Positions 45,326 through 57,401 of a stretch of DNA of 64,000 nt are shown here, piece after piece. Position 1 is the first letter of the stretch. Every line of letters starts with the position of its first letter. The notes beneath the pieces are model-generated. The model was not told where the DNA came from and did no database searches. It saw only the letters and a program-made list of their open reading frames with translations. This DNA comes from Lepiota brunneoincarnata (Eukaryota; Basidiomycota; Agaricomycetes; Agaricales; Agaricaceae): positions 744,001 through 808,000 of the forward strand of contig JAEBUN010000002.1 in the NCBI GenBank assembly GCA_023014365.1. The letters are read 5' to 3'. A program made the position numbers and the translations under genes.

Positions 45326-46952
45326 TCAGAGATATACACGGCGCAGATCCACGGCCCCAGTGATCCGCTTGCATATAGGACAGAGCTTCGTAGAGCCCAA
45401 ACAGCGCAGCCAACATTCCCTACAGCAGGTATGCCAGCATCCAGTCGAGACGGTAGGCTCGTTATAAGGCTCCAGGCATATGCGGCAAAGTAGAGAAGTT
45501 GAAGACGAGACACGCATCGATTCCTATGACGCCTCGTCAACCACCATAAAATAAAAGGAATGGTAATGATGACATCCGTACCAGCTGTTTAATCTTGTGC
45601 TCTAGCGCAACAATCAGTGCCCTCTTGTCCCCCTTTCTTTTCGCTCCAAGGATCATTAGATCCATCTTTTCCGCATCCCCCAACCCGAGCACCTGTTCGA
45701 TCTCGGATTTGATGACGGCCATGCTCTCGTCAGGTGGTGTCCTTCGTTGCATGACCTTGCCTTCAGCAATCAGATCTCGGAGAGTTTTCTGCTGCCGCCT
45801 CAGCATCGTCCGCCTCGTCTCCCTCAATTTCAACCTCCACATCGTCACCAACCCCAGGTGGGAGATTATCTACTGGGAGAATATCACCCTCCAGTGAACT
45901 GCGGCTCTCCATACGCCTGGTCATCCCCGTCAATATCAACTTCGTCGTCGACTATCTTGAGTGGTCGGGTCTCGCGTATGAAATCCCATGCCTTTTGAGT
46001 TCCCTGAGTACTATGCAACAACAGAGAAGTACCAACGCATAAAGCACACCTCGCACATCACCAACATGCCCGACCGCACCGTCAGGGGACACGCCCGTCG
46101 CCCCACCCCAGTCCCCACCCTCGGTCCCATCCTGTATTGTCCTCCTCCTCTCATCCTCCAACCTCCTCCGGCTCTCGTCGGCTAAACATGCATCCACATG
46201 TGCATCGACCACCTCCTGATCCCCCCTCACACCCCTTGAACACACCGGACATACTACCTCATCGCTGTCCCCCCTTCGTACCCAATGGCTCCCCTCGGGG
46301 TATCCTTCTTCTTCCCGCGCCATCTCCCTAAACCGCGTACAACGCTGTTTGCGGTGTCGTTGGATGGTTCGGATGGTTTTTATATTTTGTTCGAGGGTAT
46401 TTAGGGAAGAGGAACAAGTGAAGGATTTGAGTGCTCTGAGAGCGGACCGACGGCTTCGTGAGCCCGAACTAGGACCTGGTCTACCAAAGTCAGAGACGGT
46501 TGGACGAGTGTGAAACCATTGGGGAAAGCACCTATTATCATCCGCTTCGTCTATGAGTAGTATTGGCTCTAAGGATCCCACTTGTTTAATAATTTCCTCG
46601 ACTCGCTCGGACTCTAGTTGGGCATGAAGTCCCATAAGACGCAGCGGGATAGGCTCGCTGCAGGCGGGACATGGCCGTGTTTCTGCGCGCTTAGCTGTGT
46701 GCACGATGAGATCATTAGGACAGTTTCAATATAAGGCAAGCGTACGCTTTTTGATGGGAGGACGTGCAGGTGCCAGTGCGGCAGGAATTTCTTGCCTTGC
46801 CTTGCCCTTGCTATCCTTAGCACTTTTCTGCTTCTCGTCTACCGCTTCCGAGAAAGCACGCTTCTTTCCCCTTTGCGATCAAGGGCTTCAACGATCCATT
46901 CTCTAGGCACAACTAACTGGATTTCTGACCTGGCGGACGATGATAGCACCAT
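45326..46952 (-). CDS. RNF220-like RING E3 ubiquitin ligase
   Basis: Predicted E3 ligase. The C-terminal RING reads LLCRICLEPYNEPTVSTGCW, HTCCRECWLRCLGS, KLCPICKRITGAVDLRRVYL; the CWH...CWLRxLGxxKLCPxC...GDLRRIYL-type ending is specific to the RNF220 group. N-terminal: MVLSSSAR, a basic stretch KGKKRAFSEAVDEKQ, RPCPACSEPIPLRLMGLHAQ (a C2H-type zinc element), then in the middle VVCPVCSRGVRGDQEVVDAH (a second) and GTQKAWDFIRETRPLKIVDD. A coiled segment (EQVLGLGDAEKMDLMILGAK) precedes the RING. At least five exons. A complete gene is likely; middle exon borders were only partly fixed. Confidence 0.82.
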
Positions 46953-47948
46953 TGCGACCTGCGAAGGCCCCTTTCCTATATAGCTATGTGAGGTAATATT
47001 ATTGGATATGTTTGCGAGGGTGTGCGAAGGTGGTGTGCGATGGATTGGGAAGGGCTGAGGTGGATGAGATTCAAAACCAAGTTCCGATCATTTTGGGATC
47101 AAGCTTCGCCCTGTTTGGGCAGCTTATTCGTCGAGCAATACCCCACGTACACACGTCCTGTCAAACCTCGCTTAGCCTGAACCCATGTCATACGCCTTAC
47201 CCCACCCACCCTCGTGGGTGTTGATGTACGCGGCACGCACCACAGTTGGAATCTTGGGGACGTAAAGTTTTGCTACGGTCTGCATGGTCGATCATGGCCA
47301 AGCTCGTGGGGTTCTCAGAAAAAGCATGTGTTGCTGGAAGACTTCTATCAGGGCGATATACGGCCCCTCTTGCCATCCTCTATTGATCATTTCCTCTTGC
47401 GTGTGCTCCAACGGCCTCAGCCTGGGCCATGCCACCCGCGCTGATAAGCTGGAGATTAGCATCCTCAGTGAATATTCTTAAACCATCATTGGTTGATGAG
47501 ATTGACATGTTGATCGCTTTCCAACTGATAGTCCTCTTCAAATCGGTCGCGTGCTTCGAGTACTTGACGTCCTTGTGAATAAACGTGACATGGTACCCAC
47601 TCAAAAGTGAGGTATGCAGCCCGGGGCGTCTCTATATGTTCGCTTTGACTTGCACCTGGCAATGCGTGCATGTCGTACAAGGCGACTTGTCCTTGGACCA
47701 TCAAATATACGAGGGAGCGGCCAACCACTCCAACGTCAATGTCCATCACCAAAAAATTTACTGTATTTAACTCTGGTGGGAATTTTACATCTTTTCCCCC
47801 CTCATGCATACACTGACAGGAGAAGTTCCCCTTGGCATTAGGTTGAGACGTTGTCCACATACGGTGGTCCCTAGGTATAAATACAAAGACCATCAAAATA
47901 GAGATAGATCAGAGCCTGCAGTCCACCCCCCCAGGCAGTAGCTGAGGA
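46953..47948. other. Unassigned region with a minus-strand frame at 47486-47896
   Basis: 996 bp. A 136-residue minus frame (47896-47486) reads VNFLVMDIDVGVVGRSLVYL with a charged C-terminus and overlaps a second minus frame (47604-47380). I recognise no domain. It could be a fragment of a beta-propeller or F-box-type protein; that is a guess. The right edge is the promoter of the next gene. Confidence 0.3.
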
Positions 47949-49895
47949 TGTCGTTTAATGGCTTTACTCAGGAACAGATCATCACATTCACAGCACTTTC
48001 CAAACCGGTGACTTATTGCTATGGTGTGTGTCCTTTCACCGGCCCGGAACGGTGCTTATTGGTACTCGATGGGATTATTCGCTGGTAGCCGCTGGTGTTG
48101 CTCTTGTCGTCTACGATTCGTTCATTCTTCTCCGGCGAGAGGTGAGCACCGGGGTAGAACTGATGCGTCAGCGCTGACTTATTTGAACCCCAAGATCGAC
48201 TATATCTACAAGTACTTATCGAAACTGTCCTTTCGCATGTGGCCCCCCCCAGCTGAATACTTCTTCAGGGGTTCCCAGTCCCTGGTAAAATGGATTTACG
48301 TGCTCATAAAGGCAACGGGGATTTTTTATCTTCCTGTACGTGTCGCATGGGTTGTCCAAGTTGGCACTAATAACCTTTGGAAATAGGCTCAATTTCTTCG
48401 GTATAGTTACCAGCAATGGAGTTTCAACTTTCGCTGACGACGTTCGTGTGGATAGTGTATTTGTCAACCCACGAGCGACCAACAGTAAGAACGCCCTAGA
48501 TATTCTATCCCATCATGAGGCTCAACGTTCCGCAGCTGTAGGTCTATCTGAATGATAACGGGATGAAGCTCGCCTATCGGCTTTTTTTCCTTGTCATAGG
48601 TGCTTGGTAAAGGCATGGCTTGGTGGCTTGTAAGCAAACAAATATGGCTTAATCTCTCCTTGGCTGATGGTCTTTCCCAGCGCGTTCGAAGTTATATACA
48701 CGCTCGTTATCAGGATCCTCCTTGTCTTGAGATTGCGTGCCCTCTACAATAACAACCGGCAGGGTAAGCCAGCAGCCTGGCATGGGACGTTCAGATTTTA
48801 GCTGACATTCGTTTCTACAGTTACTATCCTCATAGTCCTCACAATGGCTGGTGCGAGCCTTCCTCTTGTTCTCAGTCGTGGGGGGTTGGTTGTTGATCTA
48901 ATCCATTTAATCTAGTCGAGCTATTGGTACGTTCACCCACCTACATGTTCCTCGGATGCTTACTCGCTAATTCAGGGCACCACATACAACTATGTAATGG
49001 CAAGCTACAACATCACGAAATACATCATCCCTCATGCTCCCTGTACCCGGATGCCCCATGCTGCCAACCAACAAGTTGGTCCACTTCCACTCTCCCACGG
49101 TCGTATGGTCAGTATCTCAGTGCCCAAAAGCTATGAACGTCCGTTAAAAAAAAAAAAAAAAAAAAACTAGGGCTAGCAGACTCGCGTGTAACAGTACGTA
49201 TCATCATGCCTACATAATCTCTTGACTCAATAGTGATATGCGAACCAGCCTTGGAGCTCATGCTCATGCTTTATGGTTTTTTCCGAAATCTGCAAGAGAC
49301 AGATGATGGTTTCCACAAAGGTTTGATCCGGATCAAACAACTCACACCTTTCCTCTACGTGTTCTACCGTGATGGAACCATATTCTATATCCCGTATGTG
49401 TACCTAATTCTTTGATCAGAGCTTAGCCCTGATACGTTGGTGTAGGGTCTGGGGTAAGATTCCGAGGGTCTTTTTTAAATGCGCTGAGGTGACCCTGGAA
49501 ATTTATAGCTTTCACCTTGTTTGGAATGGTGGCAGCTGAAACCAATTTCACCACCCGCCTAACTTGCGCAAACTGGGAGGCGTAAGTGCCATAAGATCGC
49601 CGGATCTTTGGTGTTGTTCGCTGACAAGGGCATGCTCTTAGGTGGATTGCGATAGTCTACTACATCTCGGTATATCGATCTTCATCTTCTCCGCTCGATT
49701 TGTGCTTACGTGTGATGACAGGGCACGCGGTTGATTCTTAATGTTCGCAGTGCTGGATGCAAGTTTACTAAGAGCATGATGACCCAGCCAATGTCCACTT
49801 TACATTTCTATCAAGATGACACAGAAGAGACGGGCTCGAGTGGTACGATCAATATGTCCAATGACAAGGGAAAGGGGAAGGAGAATGGGGAGTAA
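47949..49895 (+). CDS. DUF6533-type multi-span membrane protein
   Basis: Basidiomycete-specific family of seven-span membrane proteins of unknown function. Exons seen: MSFNGFTQEQIITFTALSKP (47949), AAGVALVVYDSFILLRRE (the DUF6533 core), IDYIYK-GSQSLVKWIYVLIK, AFEVIYTLVIRILLVLRLRA, TILIVLTMA, TTYNYVMASYNITKYIIP, EPALELMLMLYGFFRNLQE, LTPFLYVFYRDGTIFYIP, ALTLF-type and GTRLILNVRSAGCKFTKSMM, ending with a polar tail and stop at 49893. The stretch 48400-48680 does not fit the family well, so an exon is missing or damaged. An A21 run (49146-49166) lies near an intron. Gene or early pseudogene. Confidence 0.6.
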
Positions 49896-50977
49896 AGTGC
49901 TCACCGTGGAAATATGATTCAGGTTCATTTCTAACCGCTGAATGCATTCGAGAAGAATGTCACTGTGTATGACTAGTTTTTTTTATTCCCGGTGTATCCT
50001 CGTGATCTCAGTTCTGGTCCAAGCTTTGTTCTGTTGTACCTCGATGTCCCCGCAGGCTCTGCGCGCGGGGTTATCTCCAAGGGCGACCATACCATTCGCG
50101 AATTGTAGGCTGCCGTATAAGTCCCTGCATCGATCTTTCAAATCAGGCCCCAGCCTGATCGAACGGGAACCCTATATCATGACCCGTAAGAGGGAAAGAC
50201 AGGAACAAGGAACAATTGTACTTATCCAGTGTGCCTGTAAATAGTGCGGGATCGACGCCTCCTGGATTTAGAATATCAAGTGCTTTCAGGGACATGATGG
50301 TTCGGCCAACCCTAGAACGGATGGATACAGCTGCCTGTAGTGCATATGCACTCCGTAGCATATTGTTCATGGTTCTTTTCAGTCCGTCCTGATGGATATA
50401 CATACTGCTCAAGGCAGCGGGGCTACTTACGTTTTTGTGCGTACTATATCAGGTCAAGTATCGGGGAGGCACTGTTAATATGCTTCGCACCAGGCTCAGC
50501 TTCTTTCATAAACTTCCTTGTAGGTATAGGGCTTTTGACTCAGCCAGGCCGGCAACAAGAGCGGACAGACAAGCAGACAAAGAAGCAGGAGAAGCGGTGA
50601 TGGGGAGGACGGAGTTATCCCAAACAGCGTTTCCGTGCCGGATTGCAGGAGGAGCGAGCATCAAGGATGCGCCTTCTGCAGGGCTGGGGCAATCCGTGGG
50701 GTCGACAAGAGGCACAGGGGCCTTAACGACTATCCACGCCACTGTACATAGGGGAAGTCCGTCATAGGGAGCAAACCCTTGGGACTCAAAAATGATATAT
50801 AAAAAAAGGGCTTTTGACTCCTACTGACAACCTCGGCCCCGGTAGCATACTTAGCACCCACTGGACCACCAACGGTAAGGGGATGAGCCCTGATCATACC
50901 CTACGTCCAAAGCTAATAATTCCACAGCTGTGTGTATACTCCAGTAATAGCAGACCTGAGCTCACCAATCGGTTTTA
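49896..50977. other. Region with unexplained minus-strand frames
   Basis: 1.08 kb between the two DUF6533 copies. Minus-strand frames run 50907 to 50143 with pieces such as LTVGGPVGAKYATGAEVV, PVPLVDPTDCPSPAEGASLM and MSLKALDILNPGGVDPALFT. They read like a real protein broken by stops or introns, but I cannot name a family. Confidence 0.3.
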
Positions 50978-52145
50978 GGTGCTGGATAAGGGTATGGGTC
51001 AATGACTTGTGAGTTAAAAGAAGATAATCCAATTTCTCCAAGGCTGATGAACTCCCAGTGTATTTGAAGTTCTCTATACCATCCTCGTCAGGGTTCTCCT
51101 CGTCCTGAGACTTGCGTGCTCTCCATCACAATCGTAAATCTGGTATGCTAGCGTTCCATGAAGCCATCGGGGTTTGCACCGAGCTCCTTTTGCTAGTCAC
51201 TGTCGTCATAGGCACCACAATGGCGGGTATGATGACCTTTTTTTCTGGGTGAACTACTGGCATGAGAGAACCCGTCCCCGCATTGCATGGATGCTCACCA
51301 GGTGATCTAGGGCTCTACATACACCTACATCCTTGTAATTATCAACTTGCAGCAGTACATCATACCCTACGCTCCTGTACCTGGCTGCCCCATTCAATTT
51401 GTTTGACTTACTGCCGACGGCCGGAAAGGTGTAGAGTTTATGCTCCTTTGTTATGGCCTCCACCGTTGTTGGAAGATATGTTAGGCAAAGACACGCGCAA
51501 AGGCGTTGCCAGTGCAAGAGAACTGACTCTGTTCCTCTTTATCTGTTATCGTGATGGAGCCATGTTTACATCCCGTATGTCTCCTCGATTCAGTGTCGCG
51601 TCTGATTTGACCTTTATCATGTATCGTGTAGGGTCTTTGGTAAGATGAACCTGGTTGGAAGTTGCACACCGAGGTAATCCTTATCCGACAATGATGTAGC
51701 CCTCACTCTGTTTGGAACGGTGGCTGCTTCGACCCAAATCGCAAACCATCTTGTCTGCGCAAACTGGGAGGCGCAAGTATGGTCTCGCTTTACATGATAA
51801 TGTCCCGGTGACAGCTACACGTCCATTAGATGGGTTGGGATGGTTTATTGTAATTCCGCGCGTCTCAAATCTGTGTCTAGCAAATTCCTCGGCTTAGTAA
51901 TTACACCTCTTCGGTGACAGGGCACTCGGTTGACTCTCAACGGAGTCCGCAGTGCTGGATATAAGATCACCAGGAGCATGATGACCCAATATCTACTCTG
52001 CGTTTTGACGACGTGGATGGGACTGATTCAAATGGGGCGACTGGTCCGCCTGGAGACACGGGCGGTATTCGTCACAACGGGAAGAGAGATCATCAAGTTT
52101 GACTACCTTCTCTGGGACGTGGATAGCCAAATTTCATGTAAATAA
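50978..52145 (+). pseudogene. Decayed tandem copy of the DUF6533-type gene
   Basis: Follows the upstream gene exon by exon and also in introns: FEVLYTILVRVLLVLR, VTVVIGTTMA, YIIPYAPVPGCPI, GVEFMLLCYGL, LFICYRDGAMF, ALTLFGTVAASTQIANHLVC and GTRLTLNGVRSAGYKITRSM. It lacks the N-terminal exons (first helices) and is broken: one extra base in the LRLRAL equivalent near 51109, and stops after CPIQFV and after HRCWKIC. No intact start is visible. Confidence 0.7.
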
Positions 52146-52268
52146 CTGCGATCGGTTTAGTTTCTCTTGGGGACCCGAGTCCTGAGTATCACCCTCAGGT
52201 CACCAGGGTATCCACTTCACGAAAAACGTTGGATGGCCCTATCTGCGATATCATATGTATTCAAGTTA

Positions 52269-53781
52269 TCACATTTCGTCTTCGATGACGAGTTCGATCC
52301 CTAGACTGCGGGCTAGATTCATCGCCTCTTCCTCCTTCCGCTCACAGAAATCTAGGAGTGATTGTAAAATTGCCCTCTGGCCTAGTTTCCACCACAAACC
52401 ATTATAAGCGTTGCAGAGTCATAAGCAAGGCATCTCACCCTGTAGGTAGTGCTGCAACATTCTTGCGACGTCCGGGACGCAACTCCCCGGGACTTTGGTG
52501 TGCCGTTTCGGAAGGCAGCCTTGCTCAGTAAAACCTGTACCATATCCGCCAACGTATCCGCAGCATCTAGTTGATCCTCGTACGACTCTTCTTCTCCCGT
52601 CTCCTCGTCTTTACCCTGAGCGCGAATAAATAGCAGAATCTCATCCCAAAGTTTTTCAGCACCGCGCGCTTCACGTCCGATTTCCCACTCCTTGCCTTCA
52701 AAACCAGTGATCTTGAGCAAGATGGTATCGTCTGGATTATCGGCGAGTGAAAAACCGTAGCCGAGGATAAGTTCGGAGTTGGGTTTGGGCCCGTAGTTAT
52801 TGAAGAGCTCCTCGCCTGATAGTGTCTTCTTGCGCAGGATGAGCGAGATTGTGGGTGTTTTGGGCTCAATGGAGTCGCCTTTTGCGGGATAGGTTATAGT
52901 CCAGGAAACTGGTTCACTACGCCGGTGGTTCAGGGAATCTATACCTGGAAGGAGGACAGGTTTCGTGGAAGCTGTGGTGTTAAGGGTGGGCGTTGGAGAA
53001 AGAAGTGAGGAGGGGAATGCACGCGAGGAGATGTACGTCACTGCAGCGAGGTACCGTTCCCTGTAATGGGTTTGGCTGAGAGAAAGGGGGTCGAGGAACG
53101 GAAAGACTGACCATGTGAATGCCTCCCCCAACTCGCCGTTCTTGCTGTTGAAGGTAGCTCGGCATTGGGCCCACTCATCTTTCCATTCACGAGTGCGATT
53201 AAGAGTTGCATGGTATAGATTTGATCCTTTGAAAGCTTCTAGCTCCGCTTCCGTGAAATGCGGTGGTGTTCGTAGCTGATCGGGGTGTGGCAGGGTATTT
53301 ACATATGGGTAATGGTCTAGTTCTGGTGGTCTGGTGGACTTTAGACCTTTGTCGCTGTGTAGATGATGTTCGCTTACTTGGAATCAGAGAGGATCCAGTG
53401 AAAGCATAGATAACTACCGATCCATTGTCTCTCTGTCCAGCCAACGATCGTGTCTAACTGAAAGGAGCCTGGAAATGTTTTGCCGAGCGAGTTCCTCTGT
53501 GATCGCAAGGGAAAACGGGCAGGACACAATCGTTGAGTCTTCAGGTATGTCTTCGGACGCCACCAATATATTTTCCGAAGATTCTTTGAACACGAGTTTA
53601 GAAAAATGCACTGCTCAAAGACACATAATATTTAACCTGATATTATCAGCCTTCATCAGCCGAAAATTCTCAATCAAGACTCAGCACCTGTGGATTTGAA
53701 GTGTGCACTTCCGTGAAACCCGCCCTCGTTATCTTTGATCCACCTTTTCAGCGTCAAGTAATCCGGCGATTTGTCGGTCAT
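52269..53781 (-). CDS. SET-domain protein lysine methyltransferase (RKM/SETD6 type)
   Basis: S-adenosylmethionine-dependent protein lysine methyltransferase of the Rubisco-LSMT/SETD6 class, likely acting on ribosomal or other non-histone proteins. Starts MTDKSPDYLTLKRWIKDNEG at 53781, then HFSKLVFKESSENILVASED, a split SET domain with the iSET region (RTREWKDEWAQCRATF), LLPGIDSLNHRRSEPVSW and the hallmark EELFNNYGPKPNSELILGYG. The C-terminal substrate-binding helices are DAADTLADMVQVLL, then VPDVARMLQHYLQGQRAILQ and ERKEEEAMNLARSLGIELVI, ending at 52269. Between QVLLSKAA and VPDVARML the frame changes without a possible intron, so one base is probably wrong or lost near 52505. Confidence 0.85.
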
Positions 53782-54530
53782 GGTCGCGTGGAAAGGGTGA
53801 TGGGCAAACTCGAATGAGGAAGGTTGTGTGGTTGTGTCTTGCCAGCACTTTTTTGCGTGACAAGCGATGAGTACGGGTCCCTCAGTCTTCTCCTTCTCCC
53901 AGAGCTTGCCGGCGCCACCGCCCAGTTATCCCAATAATGAGGATCATATAAACGGTTGGAGTCCTGCGCTTGTCTCGCGGTCCGGCGTCGGTGCGTGATT
54001 TCCCGTTGACCCTAAGGGGCACATTAGTGGGCGACATGTGAGTGGCACCGTTTTTACGTAACGACGGCTGGAAGCCTTTTTTTCTCGCCCGGGAAATGCC
54101 AGGGCTAAGGTGATTTCCATTAGATAGTTTTCATTCTAGCATTCTAGGATGCATCAGACGCTGCCCAATCTGCGCAACTGCTTCTAGGCAGGGGATATTT
54201 CTTGTCACGAACCCCAAGCTGACGGTTTGCGCTGCGATCATCAACCGGGCCTAACTAAGAAAAATATACTCACACAAAGCCTCCGAGTTGATCTAGAAGT
54301 TCTTCAGGAATACCAATCACGCCGAATAATCAATGATCAATAACTCTTAAAATATACTCTCGTGCACGATGGTGTTCAACATGGGTGCTTAAGGGTCACG
54401 CGGGTAGCGGTCTCTGCTGTCGTTGAGCGGGCATATAAACCAGGCGAGGTCGGTGGGGTTCTATCAGCCGCTTACCTCTCCTTTCCCTCCTGCTAAACCT
54501 TGGACTACCATTTTGCGGGGAACACGGGAT
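53782..54530. promoter_or_regulatory. Divergent promoter, SET gene / sugar transporter
   Basis: 749 bp. CATATAAAC at about 54432-54440 is a TATA box roughly 95 bp before the transporter start, which fixes that start at 54531 rather than the upstream in-frame ATG at 54423. No other gene. Confidence 0.55.
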
Positions 54531-57401
54531 ATGGCTTCCGAGTCTGAGAAGATTGACGAGAAGGCGTCCTCAGCGTCGCATGGGTCCTCGCCTGAAATCG
54601 CTGTAACCCCACCTTCAAAGATCACGAACCCCACCTCCATGACCACGAATCGTCATGATAATGCGAAGGACTCGTCACTCGATGGTGCGAAGTTTATGGA
54701 AGTAATGAATGCAGAGTATGCGTTGGCGCTTTCGACGGGCCCGCAGCTTAAAGTTACGAGCTGGCGCTCAATCCAGCTATTCATGATTTTGTTGGTTTCG
54801 TTCATGGGAAGTCTGGCAAATGGCTTTGATGGTTCTGGTGAGTACCTGGTCCCGCCTTTGAGAGTCTTGCCACCGTGTTGACGGCTTCCAATGTGGGGGT
54901 CAAGTAATGAGCGCAGTCAATGGCATGAAGTGAGTATCTCCTTTGGGCCTACCGTAGTTATCTTATGTTGTCTGGCAGACAATACTTGGACTACTTCGGA
55001 ATCGATGGTGCAGACGCTGGTGGAGGTGTGGGAACCACCACTGCCATTATATTTGGAATCGTAAGATCCAAGATTGTCTTTCCCCTTCTCTGACTTCTCA
55101 CATTGATCATTCAGTACTCAATTGGTGCGAAGGCTTGGCCTCTAAACTTACCGCTCCGCTCACCTAAAAACTAGGTAGTCTCGCTGGTGTCATCATTGCA
55201 GGACCGCTCACAGATCGCCTCGGTCGTCGAGGAGGAATGGTACGGGGCCTTGCTCGATGTTTCGTTTCATACCCAAATTTATTGACAACCCTACAGTCCA
55301 TAGGAGGGTTTATTATTATTATTGGTAAATATCTTAGGCACTTTGTGAAGTTTGGAGTGGGGCTGATTATCCTTCTACCAACAAGGTGCTATTGTTGTCA
55401 CCGTGGCTAAAGGCATCCCTTACCTACTGGGGGGGCGATTTGTGCTGGGCTTTGGGGTGACCATCGCAGCCACAGCCGCCCCATCATATGTTGTGGAAAT
55501 GGCTCCTCCTCAAGTAGGAATTTGCCAAGCCTTACCCCCGTCTGTATATTGATATACGATCTCTTTAGTGGAGAGGACGACTGACAGGCTTGTGAGTATC
55601 CCTCATCCGTGTTTCCTCACCGTAGCTTGATATCTTCCTAGATACAACAGTGAGTCTTGGGTAAGCCATGGTCAGGAGGTGCTGACTGAGCGAATCACTC
55701 AACAGCCTTTTATTATGCTGGATCAATCCTTTGCAGTATGTCTTACTGATTCTCGATCAGTCTTCGACCCACCTGACCTCTGACAATTAGCCGGAATAAC
55801 TGTTGCATCGGGTCGCAACCAATCGACGCTTTCTTGGAGGCTTCCCTTGGCTATTCAGATAGGACCAGCAGCTATCCTCGGAATTGGCGCATTCTTCCTC
55901 CCGGAGGTGAACTCTCTCACATCGTCCCCTCCTCGGAAGGTCCATCAGCTAACCACATACCTCAGTCTCCGCGTTGGCTGATCTCTGTGGGTAGAAAAGA
56001 AGAGGCTATGAAGATTTTAGCGAAATATCATGGAGATGGAGACGAGAACGCGCCGTTGGTCAAATTAGAGTGGAAAGAGTACGAGGAGGCGGTTAGGTTG
56101 GATGCTTCTGACAAACGCTGGTAAGCCTGTCAGAAAATCAAATTTCATCATGCAGGACTATTGATGAGCGCGACAGGTGGGACTACTCTGAGCTTTTCAA
56201 CACGCGGAACGCGAGGTACAGGTCATTCATGATGCTCTTGATGGGTTTCTTTGGAGTGAGTGGTCTTGGTTTGAGCGCAGCCGAGAAAGCTGATTGTGCA
56301 CATCTGTAGCAATGGTCGGGAAATGGGCTGGGGTGAGCTTTCAGTTCAAGCCATGGCGTATTTGGCGATGGTCTAACTATTGGAGCAGATACTTCCTTAC
56401 CATCCTCTTCAAGAATGCCGGGGCCAAGACCCAGAATCAGCTACTCACATTAAACTTTGCAAACACGATTATCTCAGCCACTGGCGCCGTAATTGGGACA
56501 TCACTGACAGATAAAGGTCCGTTCCTTGCATTTTTTTTCGCATCCCCTGTTCCTTGAAACACTTACTCTGGTTTTGGCAACATTATATTACAGTCGGCAG
56601 GAGAGTCATTTGGTTCTGGGGTACCTTTGCTTGTGCCGGAACACTTGCTATCATCACAGGGTTTGACGGCGAAGTGGGGTTCCGATGGTGCCAACCCCAC
56701 AGGGGCTAACGCTGCCATCGCTTTCATTTGTGCGTGTAGTTTGCTTGTATCAACCGGAGATGATGCTTACACCGCATCCCAGTCCTGTTTGGATTTGTGT
56801 TCAGCCTTGCCTATACGCCCCTTCAGGCACTCTACCCAACAGAAGTGCTCGAATACAACACAAGGGCGAAGGGAATGGCGGTGTATGTGACACGGTCATT
56901 GCTCCATCATCAAGCTTGATACTGACTTTTGGTTCAACCTTTAGGTACGCATTCGCGGTGAGCTGTGCTGGATTTGTCAATGTTTATGCCGGGCCGATTG
57001 CTCTTGGGCGCATTCAATGGAGGGTGAGTTATTCTTCTTCGTTAGTGGTCAGATAAATGTGATTGACGGTGGGTCGTAGTATTATATCGTCTACATCGTG
57101 TGGGACTTGTTCGAATGTCTGGTTGTCTATTTCTTTGTTGTTGAGACCAAAGGAAGAACTCTGTGAGTGCTGAATAGTTCACGCTATCGGCGAGTATTTG
57201 ACATTCTTTCGCAGTGAGGAGCTGGACGAGATTTTTAGCGTGAGTCTGCTTCCGTGCTATCAAACCTGAATTTGACTCAAAAGTTGCTAGGACCCCAATC
57301 CTGTGAAAGCGTCAAAGATAAAGCGAAGGATTGCGATTGTGGATAAAGGCAATGAGAAGCAGATCACCATTGTTGACGATACCGGAGCTACTGCTGCTTG
57401 A
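54531..57401 (+). CDS. MFS sugar transporter (lactose permease/hexose transporter type)
   Basis: Plasma-membrane sugar:proton symporter of the sugar porter branch of the major facilitator superfamily. A ~90-residue cytosolic N-terminus (MASESEKIDEKASSASHGSS) precedes helix 1 (IQLFMILLVSFMGSLANGFD). Signatures in order: AGPLTDRLGRRGGM (loop 2-3), GRFVLGFGVTIAATAAPSYV with PPQWRGRLTG, then PESPRWLISVGRKEEAMKIL, FFGQWSGNGLGYF-type residues, LTDK-VGRRVIWFWGTF and a C-terminal VETKGRTLEELDEIF. It ends KGNEKQITIVDDTGATAA. At least twelve introns, many under 60 nt, so borders are approximate. A TATA box suggests induced expression. Confidence 0.88.

Noticed and set aside
54423..54530. Upstream start for the MFS transporter
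   Set aside because: It overlaps the TATA box at about 54432-54440.
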